DNA of 64,000 bases from Acinetobacter sp. ANC 4862 (GCF_004336635.1 NZ_SJXH01000008.1:45720-109719); one strand, 5' to 3'; shown: positions 1 through 8,415, counted from the stretch's first letter. Program-made: numbers and translations. Notes: generated by a model from the letters alone, not told the origin.

Positions 1-207
1 GCTCGTAATCGTGGCATCATGATCATTGTGTTTTCTATCACGCAATGGCTTTTCATGTTCATGCGTTACATTTTGGCGAATAACCTTTTTGCACTTGATA
101 CCAACGAGCGTATTTTATATTTCTGCGTAAGTAGCATTGGGGGGGCTTTTGTGATTTTTGTCGGGCTGATTTATATGGTGCTGAAGGGTAATTCGGATAG
201 AGAATAA
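1..207 (+). CDS. C-terminal end of an unidentified membrane protein (partial)
   Basis: An open frame enters from the left edge and runs 68 codons to a TAA. The fragment has two strongly hydrophobic stretches, at about residues 5-27 and 41-61, joined by a short polar loop (residues LDTNER) and followed by a charged tail. This indicates the last two transmembrane helices of an inner-membrane protein. I do not recognise the family. In Acinetobacter the outer-core locus usually runs between ilvE and aspS, so this gene should lie at the aspS side of the locus, but that is inferred. Confidence 0.55.
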   Translation, partial: ARNRGIMIIVFSITQWLFMFMRYILANNLFALDTNERILYFCVSSIGGAFVIFVGLIYMVLKGNSDRE

Positions 208-557
208 TTATTTTCTTAAACTTATGCATTAGTCTAAACCCTGACATTTTTCATAAGGTTGTTTTAATAATCCCTTTTAAAGATAAATCCTTTTAAAAAT
301 CTCTTTATCCTAGTGCCCTCCTCCCATTAGGAGAAGAGCTTTTAAATCTAGGCTTTATTATCAAAAATATTTTTCATAAAAATCAAATACCCCTTAGAAT
401 TATGGCTTAAAATGAGATGATATAAATCTTTTCTTGATATAAGCATACATTACTGCAGATGCTCAATATTAAAAAACTTAATCAATGTACATCAAATCCA
501 ACAGTTAAAATATCATTGAAAATTAACGTTTCTATTTACCTATAAAATCTTAAAAAA
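208..557. other. AT-rich gene-free stretch with one hairpin repeat
   Basis: No credible coding frame was found here. The DNA is very AT-rich. The only structure I see is the short imperfect hairpin repeat at about 314-342, which resembles the pair at 53396-53472. The 3' ends of the partial membrane-protein gene (plus strand) and of the glycosyltransferase (minus strand) converge on this interval, so transcription from both sides must end in or near it. Confidence 0.5.
314..342. repeat. Short REP-like hairpin repeat
   Basis: CTCC and GGAG arms flank a CATTA loop, followed by AGAAGAGCTTTT. The layout (CTCC, short loop, GGAGAAG, GAGCT) closely resembles the repeat at 53396-53421. It looks like a dispersed intergenic palindrome, or a weak bidirectional terminator between convergent genes. 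Confidence 0.4.
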
Positions 558-1577
558 TTAAACTACATTCGCTTTATGCAATAAGCTTTGATAAGCATCA
601 ACATATTTTTTTGCTACTTGGTTTATATCAAATCGAGCTGATTCGGCTTTAATTCTTGCAAATTTTTCATTAAATTCTTCATAATTAAGATAAACTTGAT
701 CTAATTTTATCGCTAATTTTTCTGCATCATCTTCAATAATAAAATCATCACCCAGTACTTCACGATGATTAGCTGTATCTAGGGCGAACACCATTTTGCC
801 ATAATAAATTCCTTCAATTAGAGCTAGTGAAAAGCCCTCAAGTCTTGAAGGTAATATTTGTAAATCTGAACTGCAAATATAATCCCACGGATTATCGACA
901 AAACCCACTAATTTAACTTTATCTGCTACATTTAATTTTTCAATTAAGTCTTTAAGTGGTTGTTCATAAATGCCTTGACCAAGGATATATAAACGATAAT
1001 CAAAATTTACCTGACTTAAAGCAGTAATGGCCAGTTGCCAGTTTTTATGTTCCTCAAGTCTGCCCACCCCAACTATATTAAAAATATTATTGGGTAAAAT
1101 ATTTTTAGGTTGTTGAAACTTAATCCCATTTTCAATAAGAATATTATTTTTTGCATTACAAAGTTTGAGTGTTTCTGGAGAAATTCCAACACATAAATCA
1201 GCATATTTCATGCGCTTTTTAATGAACCAATTATGTTTAGTAAAAACTAATGGTATTTTCTTTGGTAGAAATATCTGACAATATTTCATTATCTCTAGCA
1301 TTTTTGTATTATGACAATGAATAACATCAGGGTTTATATTTTTAAGGATTTTGGCAATTTTATATAAATAGAAAATATTATGACGTTTTTTATTAGTTTC
1401 AATATCAATAAAATTCACAGTATTTTCAATATAATTAGTAATTTTGTTACCTTGAAAATCGTAAATATTAGCCAATAGAAATACTTCATTATTTTGGCTC
1501 ATAGTATTACACAAATCTACGCAAACCTTTTCTGTACCCGCAAATTCAGTAAAATATAGAATATGGACAATTTTCAA
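558..1577 (-). CDS. Family 4 glycosyltransferase (outer-core biosynthesis)
   Basis: The product is about 339 residues with a GT-B layout. The N-terminal half begins KIVHILYFTEFAGTEKV. The C-terminal nucleotide-sugar domain contains GVGRLEEHKNW, a typical GT4 loop, and the EGFSLALIEG segment carrying the E-x7-E signature. It probably adds a sugar to lipooligosaccharide core or a surface glycan at the cytoplasmic membrane face. The start is set at the TTG at 1577 because AAGGAG lies seven bases before it and the KIVHILY start fits the family; there is no ATG nearby. Base composition is much more AT-rich than the pda1-side genes. It is separated from the rest of the cluster by IS debris, so its present role is uncertain. 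The sugar and linkage cannot be read from the sequence. Confidence 0.8.
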   Translation of the reverse strand: MKIVHILYFTEFAGTEKVCVDLCNTMSQNNEVFLLANIYDFQGNKITNYIENTVNFIDIETNKKRHNIFYLYKIAKILKNINPDVIHCHNTKMLEIMKYCQIFLPKKIPLVFTKHNWFIKKRMKYADLCVGISPETLKLCNAKNNILIENGIKFQQPKNILPNNIFNIVGVGRLEEHKNWQLAITALSQVNFDYRLYILGQGIYEQPLKDLIEKLNVADKVKLVGFVDNPWDYICSSDLQILPSRLEGFSLALIEGIYYGKMVFALDTANHREVLGDDFIIEDDAEKLAIKLDQVYLNYEEFNEKFARIKAESARFDINQVAKKYVDAYQSLLHKANVV

Positions 1578-1825
1578 CTTTTCACTCCTTAACAAATTTT
1601 GGCTAATCGGATTATAAAAAATAAAATATTTTTCACTATTTTACTTTTAATTACTAAAAAGGTATCAAGCACGCTTCTTACTTAAAATCGAAAATATTTT
1701 AAGTATTAAAATTTTATGATATCAATCCAATCGCATCTTTAGCTTTTAATCAGGGTTTGATATGCATCAAAATAACTCTTAGTCATTTTTCAGTACTAAA
1801 GCGGTCTTTTGTCGCTTTAATCTCA

Positions 1826-2000
1826 TTAAATGCAGCAAAAAAAATCAGTATATTCATTATAACATTCCGTTATTTTATCAGACAAAGCTTTCGGATTATT
1901 TTTAAACTTTAATAATTCTAACAAAATTTGCTCACCAATCCCAGTACGAGAAGAAATCATAAGCGAAATATTGTATTCAATATTAAAATTATACGCAAAT
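1826..2000 (-). pseudogene. Possible orphan C-terminal fragment of a lost gene
   Basis: On the minus strand a 57-codon open frame ends at the TAA at 1828-1826. It has coding-like composition, with IGEQILLELLKF followed by ALSDKITECYNEYTDFF. It has no start of its own and is cut off upstream next to the IS5 relic at 2061. It reads like the tail of an outer-core gene whose 5' part was removed by insertion-sequence activity. I do not recognise the family. In such AT-rich DNA a chance frame remains possible. The rest of the interval 1578-2060 shows nothing else. Confidence 0.3.
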
Positions 2001-2060
2001 CAACCACCACCCCCAATAAAATAATAATTTAAATATATTCAAATGCTTAAACCTAAATTT

Positions 2061-2229
2061 AGCTTTGTTGCACAAACCTACGCTTAAGGGCCAGCAATAT
2101 AATTCTCAAATGAATAAGCCTGCACCTAAAATCTATCCTACAACCAATTGCTCCTCTTACAACCAAGCTTTGGTTAACCGAGGAAACATCTCGATTTGGT
2201 TTGATCCTACTACCCACTGGTATGCGCAG
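2061..2229 (+). pseudogene. 5' remnant of an IS5-family (IS903-group-like) element
   Basis: The sequence at 2061-2076 (AGCTTTGTTGCACAAA) matches the usual terminal repeat of IS5/IS903-group elements. An ATG at 2110 then opens 40 codons with the motifs KIYPTTN, SSYNQALVNRGNISIWFDP and WYAQ, typical of the N-terminus of that transposase group in Acinetobacter. Similarity stops abruptly at about 2229, where the frame runs into an unrelated transposase tail. Only this end of the element survives, so it is non-functional. Confidence 0.65.
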
Positions 2230-2519
2230 ATAAAGGCTATGATTCAGAACCACTGCGTGAACAGATCAGAAAAACAGGGACAAAAGCGAATATACCAAAG
2301 AAAATAAATAGCCAATCGAACAATGATCATATGGACTGGCATTTATATAAAATCAGGCATTGAGTTGAAAATATATTTTGTAGATTAAAGCAATTTAGAG
2401 AAATAGCTACTCGATATGACAAGCTCAAAAGAAATTATCAAAGTTCTGTTACTTTAGCCTGTATATTTTTATGGCTACCTTTATAGTTTTAATTATGAAC
2501 AGTAAATGTCAACAGACCC
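2229..2519 (+). pseudogene. 3' remnant of a second IS5-family (IS427-like) transposase
   Basis: From GAT at 2229 the frame reads DKGYDSEPLRE, KANIPKK, NNDHMDWHLYKIRH, then an in-frame TGA at 2361-2363, then VENIFCRLKQFREIATRYDK and a LWLPL end with TAG at 2484-2486. This is the C-terminal catalytic region of an IS427/IS1031-type transposase. The conserved H..VEN region is interrupted by the TGA, probably once TTA. The sequence GTAAATGTCAACAGACCC at 2502-2519 looks like the terminal repeat of this element. It is a dead relic fused directly to the 5' remnant at 2061-2229. Confidence 0.6.
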
Positions 2520-2520
2520 T

Positions 2521-2626
2521 ACTATCTCAGTGGTATCAACAATAACAACATCCCAATCCAGACCTTCACCATGAGGTAATTTCTTAGGCAAATGAAACTT
2601 ATCAGATTTTATTAAAATATTATCTA
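2521..2626 (-). pseudogene. IS5-like transposase, downstream half (split by IS982)
   Basis: On the minus strand this reads DNILIKSDKFHLPKKLP, GEGLDWDVVIVDTTE and then breaks off at the junction with the neighbouring relic. The segment with IVDTTE is the start of the DDE catalytic core. Removing the IS982 element and one copy of its 6-bp target repeat joins this piece in frame with the N-terminal half at 3602-3866. The remainder of the catalytic domain is missing, so the gene was already truncated or has been since. Confidence 0.65.
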
Positions 2627-3601
2627 ACCCGAATTACGGATAAGAAAACCGCTTGAAAAAAAGATGGTTAGAGCCATTTAGAAAGTTACTACACAAACCA
2701 AAGACTCTAACCACCATGTCTGATTTTACAGAAATCTTCTGTGCCATTGATGATTTTTTTAAGAAATTTGAACCGATCTATTGGCAATTTCTCAAGCAGG
2801 AAAATAAGCGTAAACGAATTCGATTAGCAACCTTATCCCTCTCTGAAATTGTGACGATTGCAATTTGTTATAAAACCTCGCAAGTAAATAACTTTAAAAC
2901 ATTTTTTCAATTGCTTTATCAATTTGAAAGTAAATTATTTAAGTCTTTGCCTTGCTATAAAAATATGCTCAGCCTGATTAACCAACATCAGCTTGCGATT
3001 CATGCACTGCACCGAGCTTTAAGCAAAGGACAAGCATGTCAATATCTATGGATTGATTCAACACCTTTACCTGTTTGTAAAAACAAAAGAATTCCTAGAG
3101 GTCACCATGCTTTGGATGATATTGCTTCTCGTGGCAAAAGTTCTATAGACTGGTTTTATGGTTGCAAATTACACCTTCTCATGAATAGTGAAGGACAAAT
3201 TGTGAATACAGTTTTATCCGCTGGACACATTGCAGACATTAGAAAAATCGAAGAATTAGTTGATGGCTTATTGGCAACTGTTTATGGAGATAGAGGTTAT
3301 ATTGGAAAATCGATAAAAACCAAATTATTAGAGCAAGATATCGATTTAATTACTTATCCTAGAAAGAATATGCGAGTAAGTCTATTGCTTTTTTCTGATG
3401 AATACCACTTGAGACAGCGGAAAAGAATTGAAACTTTAATTGGCTTATTGAAAGAAAAATACCATTTAGTAAGCAGTAAACATCGGGCTATTTCCGGTTT
3501 CCTAGCAGGCATATTTTCTTCTCTATGTGCCTATCAACTCTGTCAGAAGAATAAGCCAAAAATTCATGTCGTTAGAAATTTAGCTTATCCGTAACTAGGG
3601 T
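2627..3601 (+). mobile_element. Complete IS982-family insertion sequence
   Basis: The element is about 975 bp. Its left end ACCCGAATTACGGATAAG (2627-2644) and the reverse complement of its right end (3584-3601) match at 16 of 18 positions. It is flanked by the direct repeat TATCTA at 2621-2626 and 3602-3607. The repeat can also be read as 7 bp, TTATCTA, if the element ends at 3600. It carries one intact transposase gene. Perfect target repeats and an undamaged frame suggest a fairly recent insertion, into an IS5-like transposase gene. Confidence 0.9.
2716..3594 (+). CDS. IS982-family transposase
   Basis: This 292-residue protein has the usual IS982 length. Visible motifs are YLWIDSTPLPVC (first catalytic Asp), GCKLHLLMNSEGQIVNTVL, VYGDRGYIGK (second Asp region) and RIETLIGLLKEKYHLV (Glu region), in the order expected for a DDE transposase. 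I chose the ATG at 2716 over an in-frame upstream start at 2653 because family members begin close to this MSDFTEIFC sequence and the extra 21 residues overlap the terminal region of the element. The stop codon lies within the right terminal repeat. The frame is intact, so the element may still be active. Confidence 0.9.
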   Translation: MSDFTEIFCAIDDFFKKFEPIYWQFLKQENKRKRIRLATLSLSEIVTIAICYKTSQVNNFKTFFQLLYQFESKLFKSLPCYKNMLSLINQHQLAIHALHRALSKGQACQYLWIDSTPLPVCKNKRIPRGHHALDDIASRGKSSIDWFYGCKLHLLMNSEGQIVNTVLSAGHIADIRKIEELVDGLLATVYGDRGYIGKSIKTKLLEQDIDLITYPRKNMRVSLLLFSDEYHLRQRKRIETLIGLLKEKYHLVSSKHRAISGFLAGIFSSLCAYQLCQKNKPKIHVVRNLAYP

Positions 3602-3866
3602 TATCTATCTTTCGGATAATTCTAGATGCACTAAACTCATGGAGTCCATAGCTCATAGCGACATGAAAAAGTGTTCGATATTCACACCAATAACTTAGAG
3701 TCATTAATAGTTGATCTTCAAGTAAAAGGCTAGAAGGTCTGCCTCGCTGGGTATTCGCTTGGCTTATTTTTAATACTTCGAGCATTTCTAAAAAGGTTGA
3801 AGATTGTATTCCAACGAGTCGTTTGAATTGACTGCTTGATAATGTTTTAATTTTTGAATATTTCAT
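3602..3866 (-). pseudogene. IS5-like transposase, N-terminal half (split by IS982)
   Basis: From the ATG at 3866 the minus strand encodes MKYSKIKTLSSSQFKRLVGI, then QRGRPSSLLLEDQLLMTL, SYWCEYRTLFHVAMSYGL and SASRIIRKID. This is the helix-turn-helix N-terminus of an IS5-family transposase of the IS1031/ISL2 type. The frame is cut after RKID by the IS982 element. Continuation is found on the other side of that element at 2521-2626. The matching outer end of this IS should lie somewhere in 3870-3960, but I could not pair its terminal repeats. Confidence 0.65.
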
Positions 3867-4085
3867 GTACCAATGATAATAGAACATACTTTTTCTGTGG
3901 GAATAAAAAATGCTCAACTTATTGATCATTTTTTGATTTATACAAGAGGTCTAATAAACAAGTTTAGGTTTAAAAATTTAACATACATATTTCCTATAGA
4001 CTATCCATTAAAAATTATTATAAAATGTATAAAAATTTCAATTTTTTATACAGCAAGACAATCTATCAATTAAGGCTCATGAAAA

Positions 4086-5393
4086 ATGTTTTCTTCTGAA
4101 ATTTTCAAGAAAAAAGATACTATTTCCATCTTATTAAATATCATTTTTTTTGTTTTTTTTTATCGTGCAACTTTTGCAAAATCCACCATAGAAGGCTTAT
4201 CTTTTTTTATTGCACTATTAGCATTAAGCTTTATAACTTTTATTTTTTGCAAAAAAAATGGTTATAAACCACACATTCCAAAATATAGTTTTTTTGTATT
4301 TACCACACCAACCATCATAATTTTCACTCAGTATTTTATAAACAAAATCCCAGAAAAAGAATCCATTTCAGAATTAACAAATCATCAAATATTTTATATG
4401 TATAATATAAATTACATTTATTCGATAGTATTTATCTTACTTCCATTCATCCTATTCAATATAAAATATAAATATTCCACTTTTTTTAATATCCTCGGCT
4501 TTTCCACCCTTTCTTATATTATATTCAACATGTATCTTATGCTTTATTTAAATTTAGAAAGAATGGAATTAATAGATAAAATAAATTCCATCATAAATTA
4601 TGACAATATTTCAATAATAATAAGCACTCTAACATTCATATATAGTTTTCACCTATATAAAATCAATAAAAAATATTATGGAACTTTTCTATTTTTTATA
4701 TCCATGTTCGCTATATTTATTAATATATCGCATGGAACTCGTGGAACATGGATTGCTATACCTTTTATATTTTTTTATACATTATGGACATATCGAAAAG
4801 AGTGCAAATTTTATCTCAGTTTATTTTTTGGAATATCTTTAATAGCCATCACTTACACTTACATTAAGAAAGGAGAAGTTATTGATAGAATATCACAAGC
4901 ATATAATGATTTAATTTTGATCTTTAACAATTCATCACAAGCAACAAGTATAGGCTCAAGACTAGAAATGTGGCATTTAGCTATTAATAATTTTAAAGAT
5001 TCACCGATTACAGGAATTGGTAGTTTTAATGTAGCTAAGGAACTTTGTGATTTAAGCCATCAAGGTATTTTAGCAGGTGAATGCCTAACACATATGCACA
5101 ACATTTATTTCCAAGAACTCGCAAGCCATGGTCTAATAGGTTTTTTAGCTCTACTATTTTCATTTATTTTTCCTGCCATTTTATTCTTCAAAAAAATTAT
5201 GTATAATAATTCAGAAATTCAACATTTTTTATCATTAGCAGGTCTTTATACAATTTTTACAGTAATGATATGTGGTCTAACCGATTATTATTTTATTACA
5301 GAAATTTCTACTAGCCTTTATTTTATTCTAGTATTGTCCTTACTAACGTTTATTTCAATAGAAAACAAATGTGTTAAAATAAATTCAAGATAG
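4086..5393 (+). CDS. O-antigen ligase / Wzy-polymerase-like membrane protein
   Basis: This is a 435-residue polytopic membrane protein with about ten or more hydrophobic helices. A periplasmic region after about residue 210 contains SHGTRGTWIAIPF, SIGSRLEMW, SPITGIGSFN and THMHNIYFQELASHGLIG, the pattern of the O-antigen ligase/Wzy_C superfamily, whose conserved Arg and His residues handle undecaprenyl-linked glycan. It could attach a glycan to lipid A-core, polymerise repeats or glycosylate protein; the sequence does not decide. It begins a plus-strand group with the GT8 gene and ghy. The gene is extremely AT-rich, even against its surroundings, which suggests acquisition from elsewhere. It starts just downstream of the nested IS cluster. 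Confidence 0.75.
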   Translation: MFSSEIFKKKDTISILLNIIFFVFFYRATFAKSTIEGLSFFIALLALSFITFIFCKKNGYKPHIPKYSFFVFTTPTIIIFTQYFINKIPEKESISELTNHQIFYMYNINYIYSIVFILLPFILFNIKYKYSTFFNILGFSTLSYIIFNMYLMLYLNLERMELIDKINSIINYDNISIIISTLTFIYSFHLYKINKKYYGTFLFFISMFAIFINISHGTRGTWIAIPFIFFYTLWTYRKECKFYLSLFFGISLIAITYTYIKKGEVIDRISQAYNDLILIFNNSSQATSIGSRLEMWHLAINNFKDSPITGIGSFNVAKELCDLSHQGILAGECLTHMHNIYFQELASHGLIGFLALLFSFIFPAILFFKKIMYNNSEIQHFLSLAGLYTIFTVMICGLTDYYFITEISTSLYFILVLSLLTFISIENKCVKINSR

Positions 5394-5472
5394 AATAGCC
5401 TCCCCATATTGATAAGTCTTATTGCTCTAAAAAATACTCTTATCATATCGTCAACATATAGAGATTTACGCT

Positions 5473-6405
5473 ATGAGTTATTCCAAAAACCTAGTAAATG
5501 AAGCATTTGAACTATCAAATCAAGTTACTAATTTTACTCCCGATATAAATATAGTTTTTGCTATTGATAAAAACTATCTAAAACCGTGTGGAATTTGCAT
5601 TCACTCAATCATAAAAAATAACCCTCACACAAAAATTGATTTTTATATCTTTACTTCTTATTTTGAATCAATGGGTTTTGAAGAGTTTATAAAAAATAAT
5701 AAAAATATTAGGATCCATATTTATAAAATAAATACAAATTATTTTGATCACCTACAAACAACAGGGCATTTTACAACAGCAATTTATTATCGACTATCTA
5801 TTGCCGAAATTCTAAAAAACAAAGTAGAAAAATTTTTATATCTTGATGCAGACATTCTGTGCACTGCGAGTATTGATGAAATATTATCTATAAATATGAA
5901 TAATTATATTTTAGCAGCAGTAGAAGATAAATTTATGAAATCTGAAGACATAAAAAATCTAGGATTAAATTCTAATAACAAATATTTTAATTCAGGTGTA
6001 CTACTAATAAATACTAAAGCATGGATAGAATTTAATGTAGTTGAAAAATTCACAAAACTGATTTCAGAAAGAATATATGAATATCCAGATCAAGATGTTT
6101 TGAATATAATTTTACAAAATAAAGTATACTTCCTAAATGAAAAATTTAATTTTTTTACAAAAAATAAGGAAGTTGATCCTATTTTCATTCATTTCGTTAG
6201 CACACCAAAACCATGGAGTATAGCCGCATCAAATAATGAAAAATATATTGAATATTACTTAGACTCTCCATGGAAAAATATTCCTTTAAATGCTCCCAGA
6301 AATTCAAAAGAGGCAAAAAAATATGCTAAAAAACTTTGGTCTAAAAAATCATATCTTTCTAGTATACGATGGTTACTAATCTACATTGTTAGAAAATTTT
6401 CATAA
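5473..6405 (+). CDS. Family 8 glycosyltransferase (LPS core type)
   Basis: The protein has 310 residues. The GT8 features are in order: DINIVFAIDKNYLKPCG near the N-terminus, the metal-binding D-x-D as LDAD at residues 124-127, KYFNSGVLLINTKAW around 175, and YPDQDVLNIIL around 215. Family members such as WaaO/WaaJ add glucose or galactose to LPS core on the cytoplasmic side. The C-terminal RWLLIYIVRK segment is basic and hydrophobic, consistent with peripheral membrane binding. It lies 79 bp after the ligase-like gene on the same strand and shares its very AT-rich composition, so the two were probably acquired together. Donor and acceptor sugars are unknown. Confidence 0.85.
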   Translation: MSYSKNLVNEAFELSNQVTNFTPDINIVFAIDKNYLKPCGICIHSIIKNNPHTKIDFYIFTSYFESMGFEEFIKNNKNIRIHIYKINTNYFDHLQTTGHFTTAIYYRLSIAEILKNKVEKFLYLDADILCTASIDEILSINMNNYILAAVEDKFMKSEDIKNLGLNSNNKYFNSGVLLINTKAWIEFNVVEKFTKLISERIYEYPDQDVLNIILQNKVYFLNEKFNFFTKNKEVDPIFIHFVSTPKPWSIAASNNEKYIEYYLDSPWKNIPLNAPRNSKEAKKYAKKLWSKKSYLSSIRWLLIYIVRKFS

Positions 6406-6494
6406 ATAATTTCATTCTAAGCTTGTGCTAATAACCACAACAAGCTTAGATTTCTTATATACCAATTAATTTATATTTATTATATTCAGACCGG

Positions 6495-7379
6495 ATGATG
6501 CGCTTCTTATTAAAAAAATGGTATAAATTCCAACAGAATCAACATGCCAAGAAATTTAATTCTCATTGGTACATGCGCTTTGGCTGGCTCGATCACCCAT
6601 TAAAAAGCCCAGAACAATTACATGATTTATTCGAAATCCATTCCCCTAGACAATTCACCTTTGCAGACTGTTTTTATGTACAAGAAAATGATCGTCATTT
6701 TATTTTCTTTGAAGAAGTTGATGATGTACATCCTGTAGGTTTTCTATCAGTATTGGAAATTTTCAAAGATGGACGCTATACAAAACCACAGACCATTTTA
6801 AAACTGGATTATCACCTGTCTTACCCATGCGTGTTTAATGTCGAAAATGACTGGTATATGATTCCTGAAACCAGTGCCAACAAAACCATTGAACTATGGA
6901 AATGTACCGAGTTCCCTTTAAAATGGGAAAAGCATTCCAATATTTTAGAAGGCATTGAAGCCGTCGATACAACGCCTTTTTACCATGAAGGCATGTGGTA
7001 CCTGTTTACTTCGACACGCAGGAACTGTAAAAAGTTTGGTGACCGTTTAGATTTGTTCTTTACTGAAGATATTCTCAATCCAAATTGGCAAGAACATCCG
7101 CAAAATCCAGTGTGTCAAGGACATCAACAGTTCCGTATGGCAGGCAAGCCTTTTATTTACAATGCTAAACTGGTTCGACCAAGCCAGGATTCACTCAAAC
7201 GCTATGGCGGCAATATTGAGCTAAAAGAAATTATTCAACTTAGCCCGACAGTTTATCAAGAGCAGCTTTTAGAGGTGATTTTACCAGACTGGAAGAACGA
7301 GGATGATGGCTGCCACACCATTAATGCCGAAAATAACTTTGTGGTACTGGATGCAATTCGTTTATCTGCTAAACAATGA
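6495..7379 (+). CDS. ghy: Ghy-like glycosyl-hydrolase-fold protein of the outer-core locus
   Basis: This 294-residue soluble protein has repeated beta-propeller-like elements: FFEEVDDVHPVGFLSV, YPCVFNVENDWYMIPETS, VDTTPFYHEGMWYLFTSTR and MAGKPFIYNAKLVRPSQD. They resemble the five-bladed GH43-like domain found in glucosamine/inositolphosphorylceramide-transferase-type proteins. A gene called ghy occupies this place in several Acinetobacter outer-core loci, beside the GT4/GT2/pda1 block. It is less AT-rich than the two genes before it. The stop is one base from the stop of the convergent GT4 gene, with no terminator between. The enzymatic activity is unproven. ATG codons at 6495 and 6498 are both possible starts. 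Confidence 0.6.
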   Translation: MMRFLLKKWYKFQQNQHAKKFNSHWYMRFGWLDHPLKSPEQLHDLFEIHSPRQFTFADCFYVQENDRHFIFFEEVDDVHPVGFLSVLEIFKDGRYTKPQTILKLDYHLSYPCVFNVENDWYMIPETSANKTIELWKCTEFPLKWEKHSNILEGIEAVDTTPFYHEGMWYLFTSTRRNCKKFGDRLDLFFTEDILNPNWQEHPQNPVCQGHQQFRMAGKPFIYNAKLVRPSQDSLKRYGGNIELKEIIQLSPTVYQEQLLEVILPDWKNEDDGCHTINAENNFVVLDAIRLSAKQ

Positions 7380-7380
7380 G

Positions 7381-8415
7381 TTAAGCCTTCAGCAAATGCT
7401 CATAAATCTTGAGCGTTTGCTGCGCCATAGCATCTACGGTCAACTCATTTTTAGCGCGCGTAAATAACTTTTCAAAATCAGCACTTGCTGCACTTTCTAA
7501 AGCATTTTTAATTGCTTGCTGTAATCCCTGTACATCGCCAATATCTGCAAGATATTCATCAGGCAGCCACTCAATCACGCCATTGACTTTGGTTGATGCC
7601 ATGACTTTATCTGCCTGCAAGGCTTCAACCATAACCAATGGAAAGCCCTCACGGTCAGATGATAATACAACAACATCTGCCAATTGCACTAAATCACGGG
7701 CATCACTTCTAAAGCCTAAAAATGTCACTTGATCTTGCATATTTTGTTGTTTGACTTGTGCTTCAAGTGATTGTCGCAATGAGCCCTCACCTACAATCCA
7801 TAAATTTGCATCAATGCCCTGCATCGCTTGGATCAGTAAAGCAATATTCTTAACTGGCTCCAAACGCCCAATACACATGACTATTTTTTTTGTTGAATCC
7901 AAACTTGGAAATTGTGCCTCAATACTGTGCTTTAAACTCTGCTTTGCAGCTATAGACAGTGCCGGTTGCGGATACACACCATTATAAACAATATGTGCTT
8001 TTGCTTCTGGAATGCCTTGTGTCAGTGCTTTGCTAACTGCAATCACAGCATCCCCGACTAAATAGGCAGACTTGTTTTTTTTAGTTCCATGTACAGTCGT
8101 CACAATTTTAACATCTGCTAAAAATGGATGAATCCTTGCAATCAGCTCAGAAGCCTTCCCCGCTTGGGCATGTACAATCTGGGGTTGAATGGTTTTAATC
8201 AGCTTTGCCAATTGGCGAAGCAACATGATATTCCAACGACTTCTAGAAAAATCAACAGCATGAAATTGCACATGTTCATTAAACTTTTCCGCATAACATG
8301 GATGTGCAATCATATGCACCTCATGCTGGAATGACATTTCATTAACCAAGTTAAATGTGTGCTGTTCTAGACCACCGACACCGCCACTAGTCGCCAAAAC
8401 CTGAACTATCTTCAT
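7381..8415 (-). CDS. Family 4 glycosyltransferase (outer core)
   Basis: The 344-residue GT-B enzyme starts MKIVQVLATSGGVGGLEQHT, where the Gly-rich loop binds the acceptor/donor interface. It has the donor-domain motifs MCIGRLEPVKN and GFRSDARDLV, then DREGFPLVMVEAL with the E-x7-E signature. It is the last gene of the leftward group. Its ATG overlaps the stop of the GT2 gene by ATGA, implying translational coupling. In the Acinetobacter outer-core nomenclature its position corresponds to gtrOC4. It probably adds a hexose or amino sugar to lipooligosaccharide. It ends one base away from the convergent ghy gene. Confidence 0.85.
   Translation of the reverse strand: MKIVQVLATSGGVGGLEQHTFNLVNEMSFQHEVHMIAHPCYAEKFNEHVQFHAVDFSRSRWNIMLLRQLAKLIKTIQPQIVHAQAGKASELIARIHPFLADVKIVTTVHGTKKNKSAYLVGDAVIAVSKALTQGIPEAKAHIVYNGVYPQPALSIAAKQSLKHSIEAQFPSLDSTKKIVMCIGRLEPVKNIALLIQAMQGIDANLWIVGEGSLRQSLEAQVKQQNMQDQVTFLGFRSDARDLVQLADVVVLSSDREGFPLVMVEALQADKVMASTKVNGVIEWLPDEYLADIGDVQGLQQAIKNALESAASADFEKLFTRAKNELTVDAMAQQTLKIYEHLLKA

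Noticed and set aside
2059..2253. Minus-strand 64-codon frame opposite the IS5 relic
   Set aside because: The plus strand here matches an IS5 transposase N-terminus; the reverse frame has no recognisable sequence.
3873..4073. 66-codon plus-strand frame between the IS5 relic and the ligase-like gene
   Set aside because: It lies over the end of the IS5 relic and AT-rich spacer, with no domain or ribosome-binding site.
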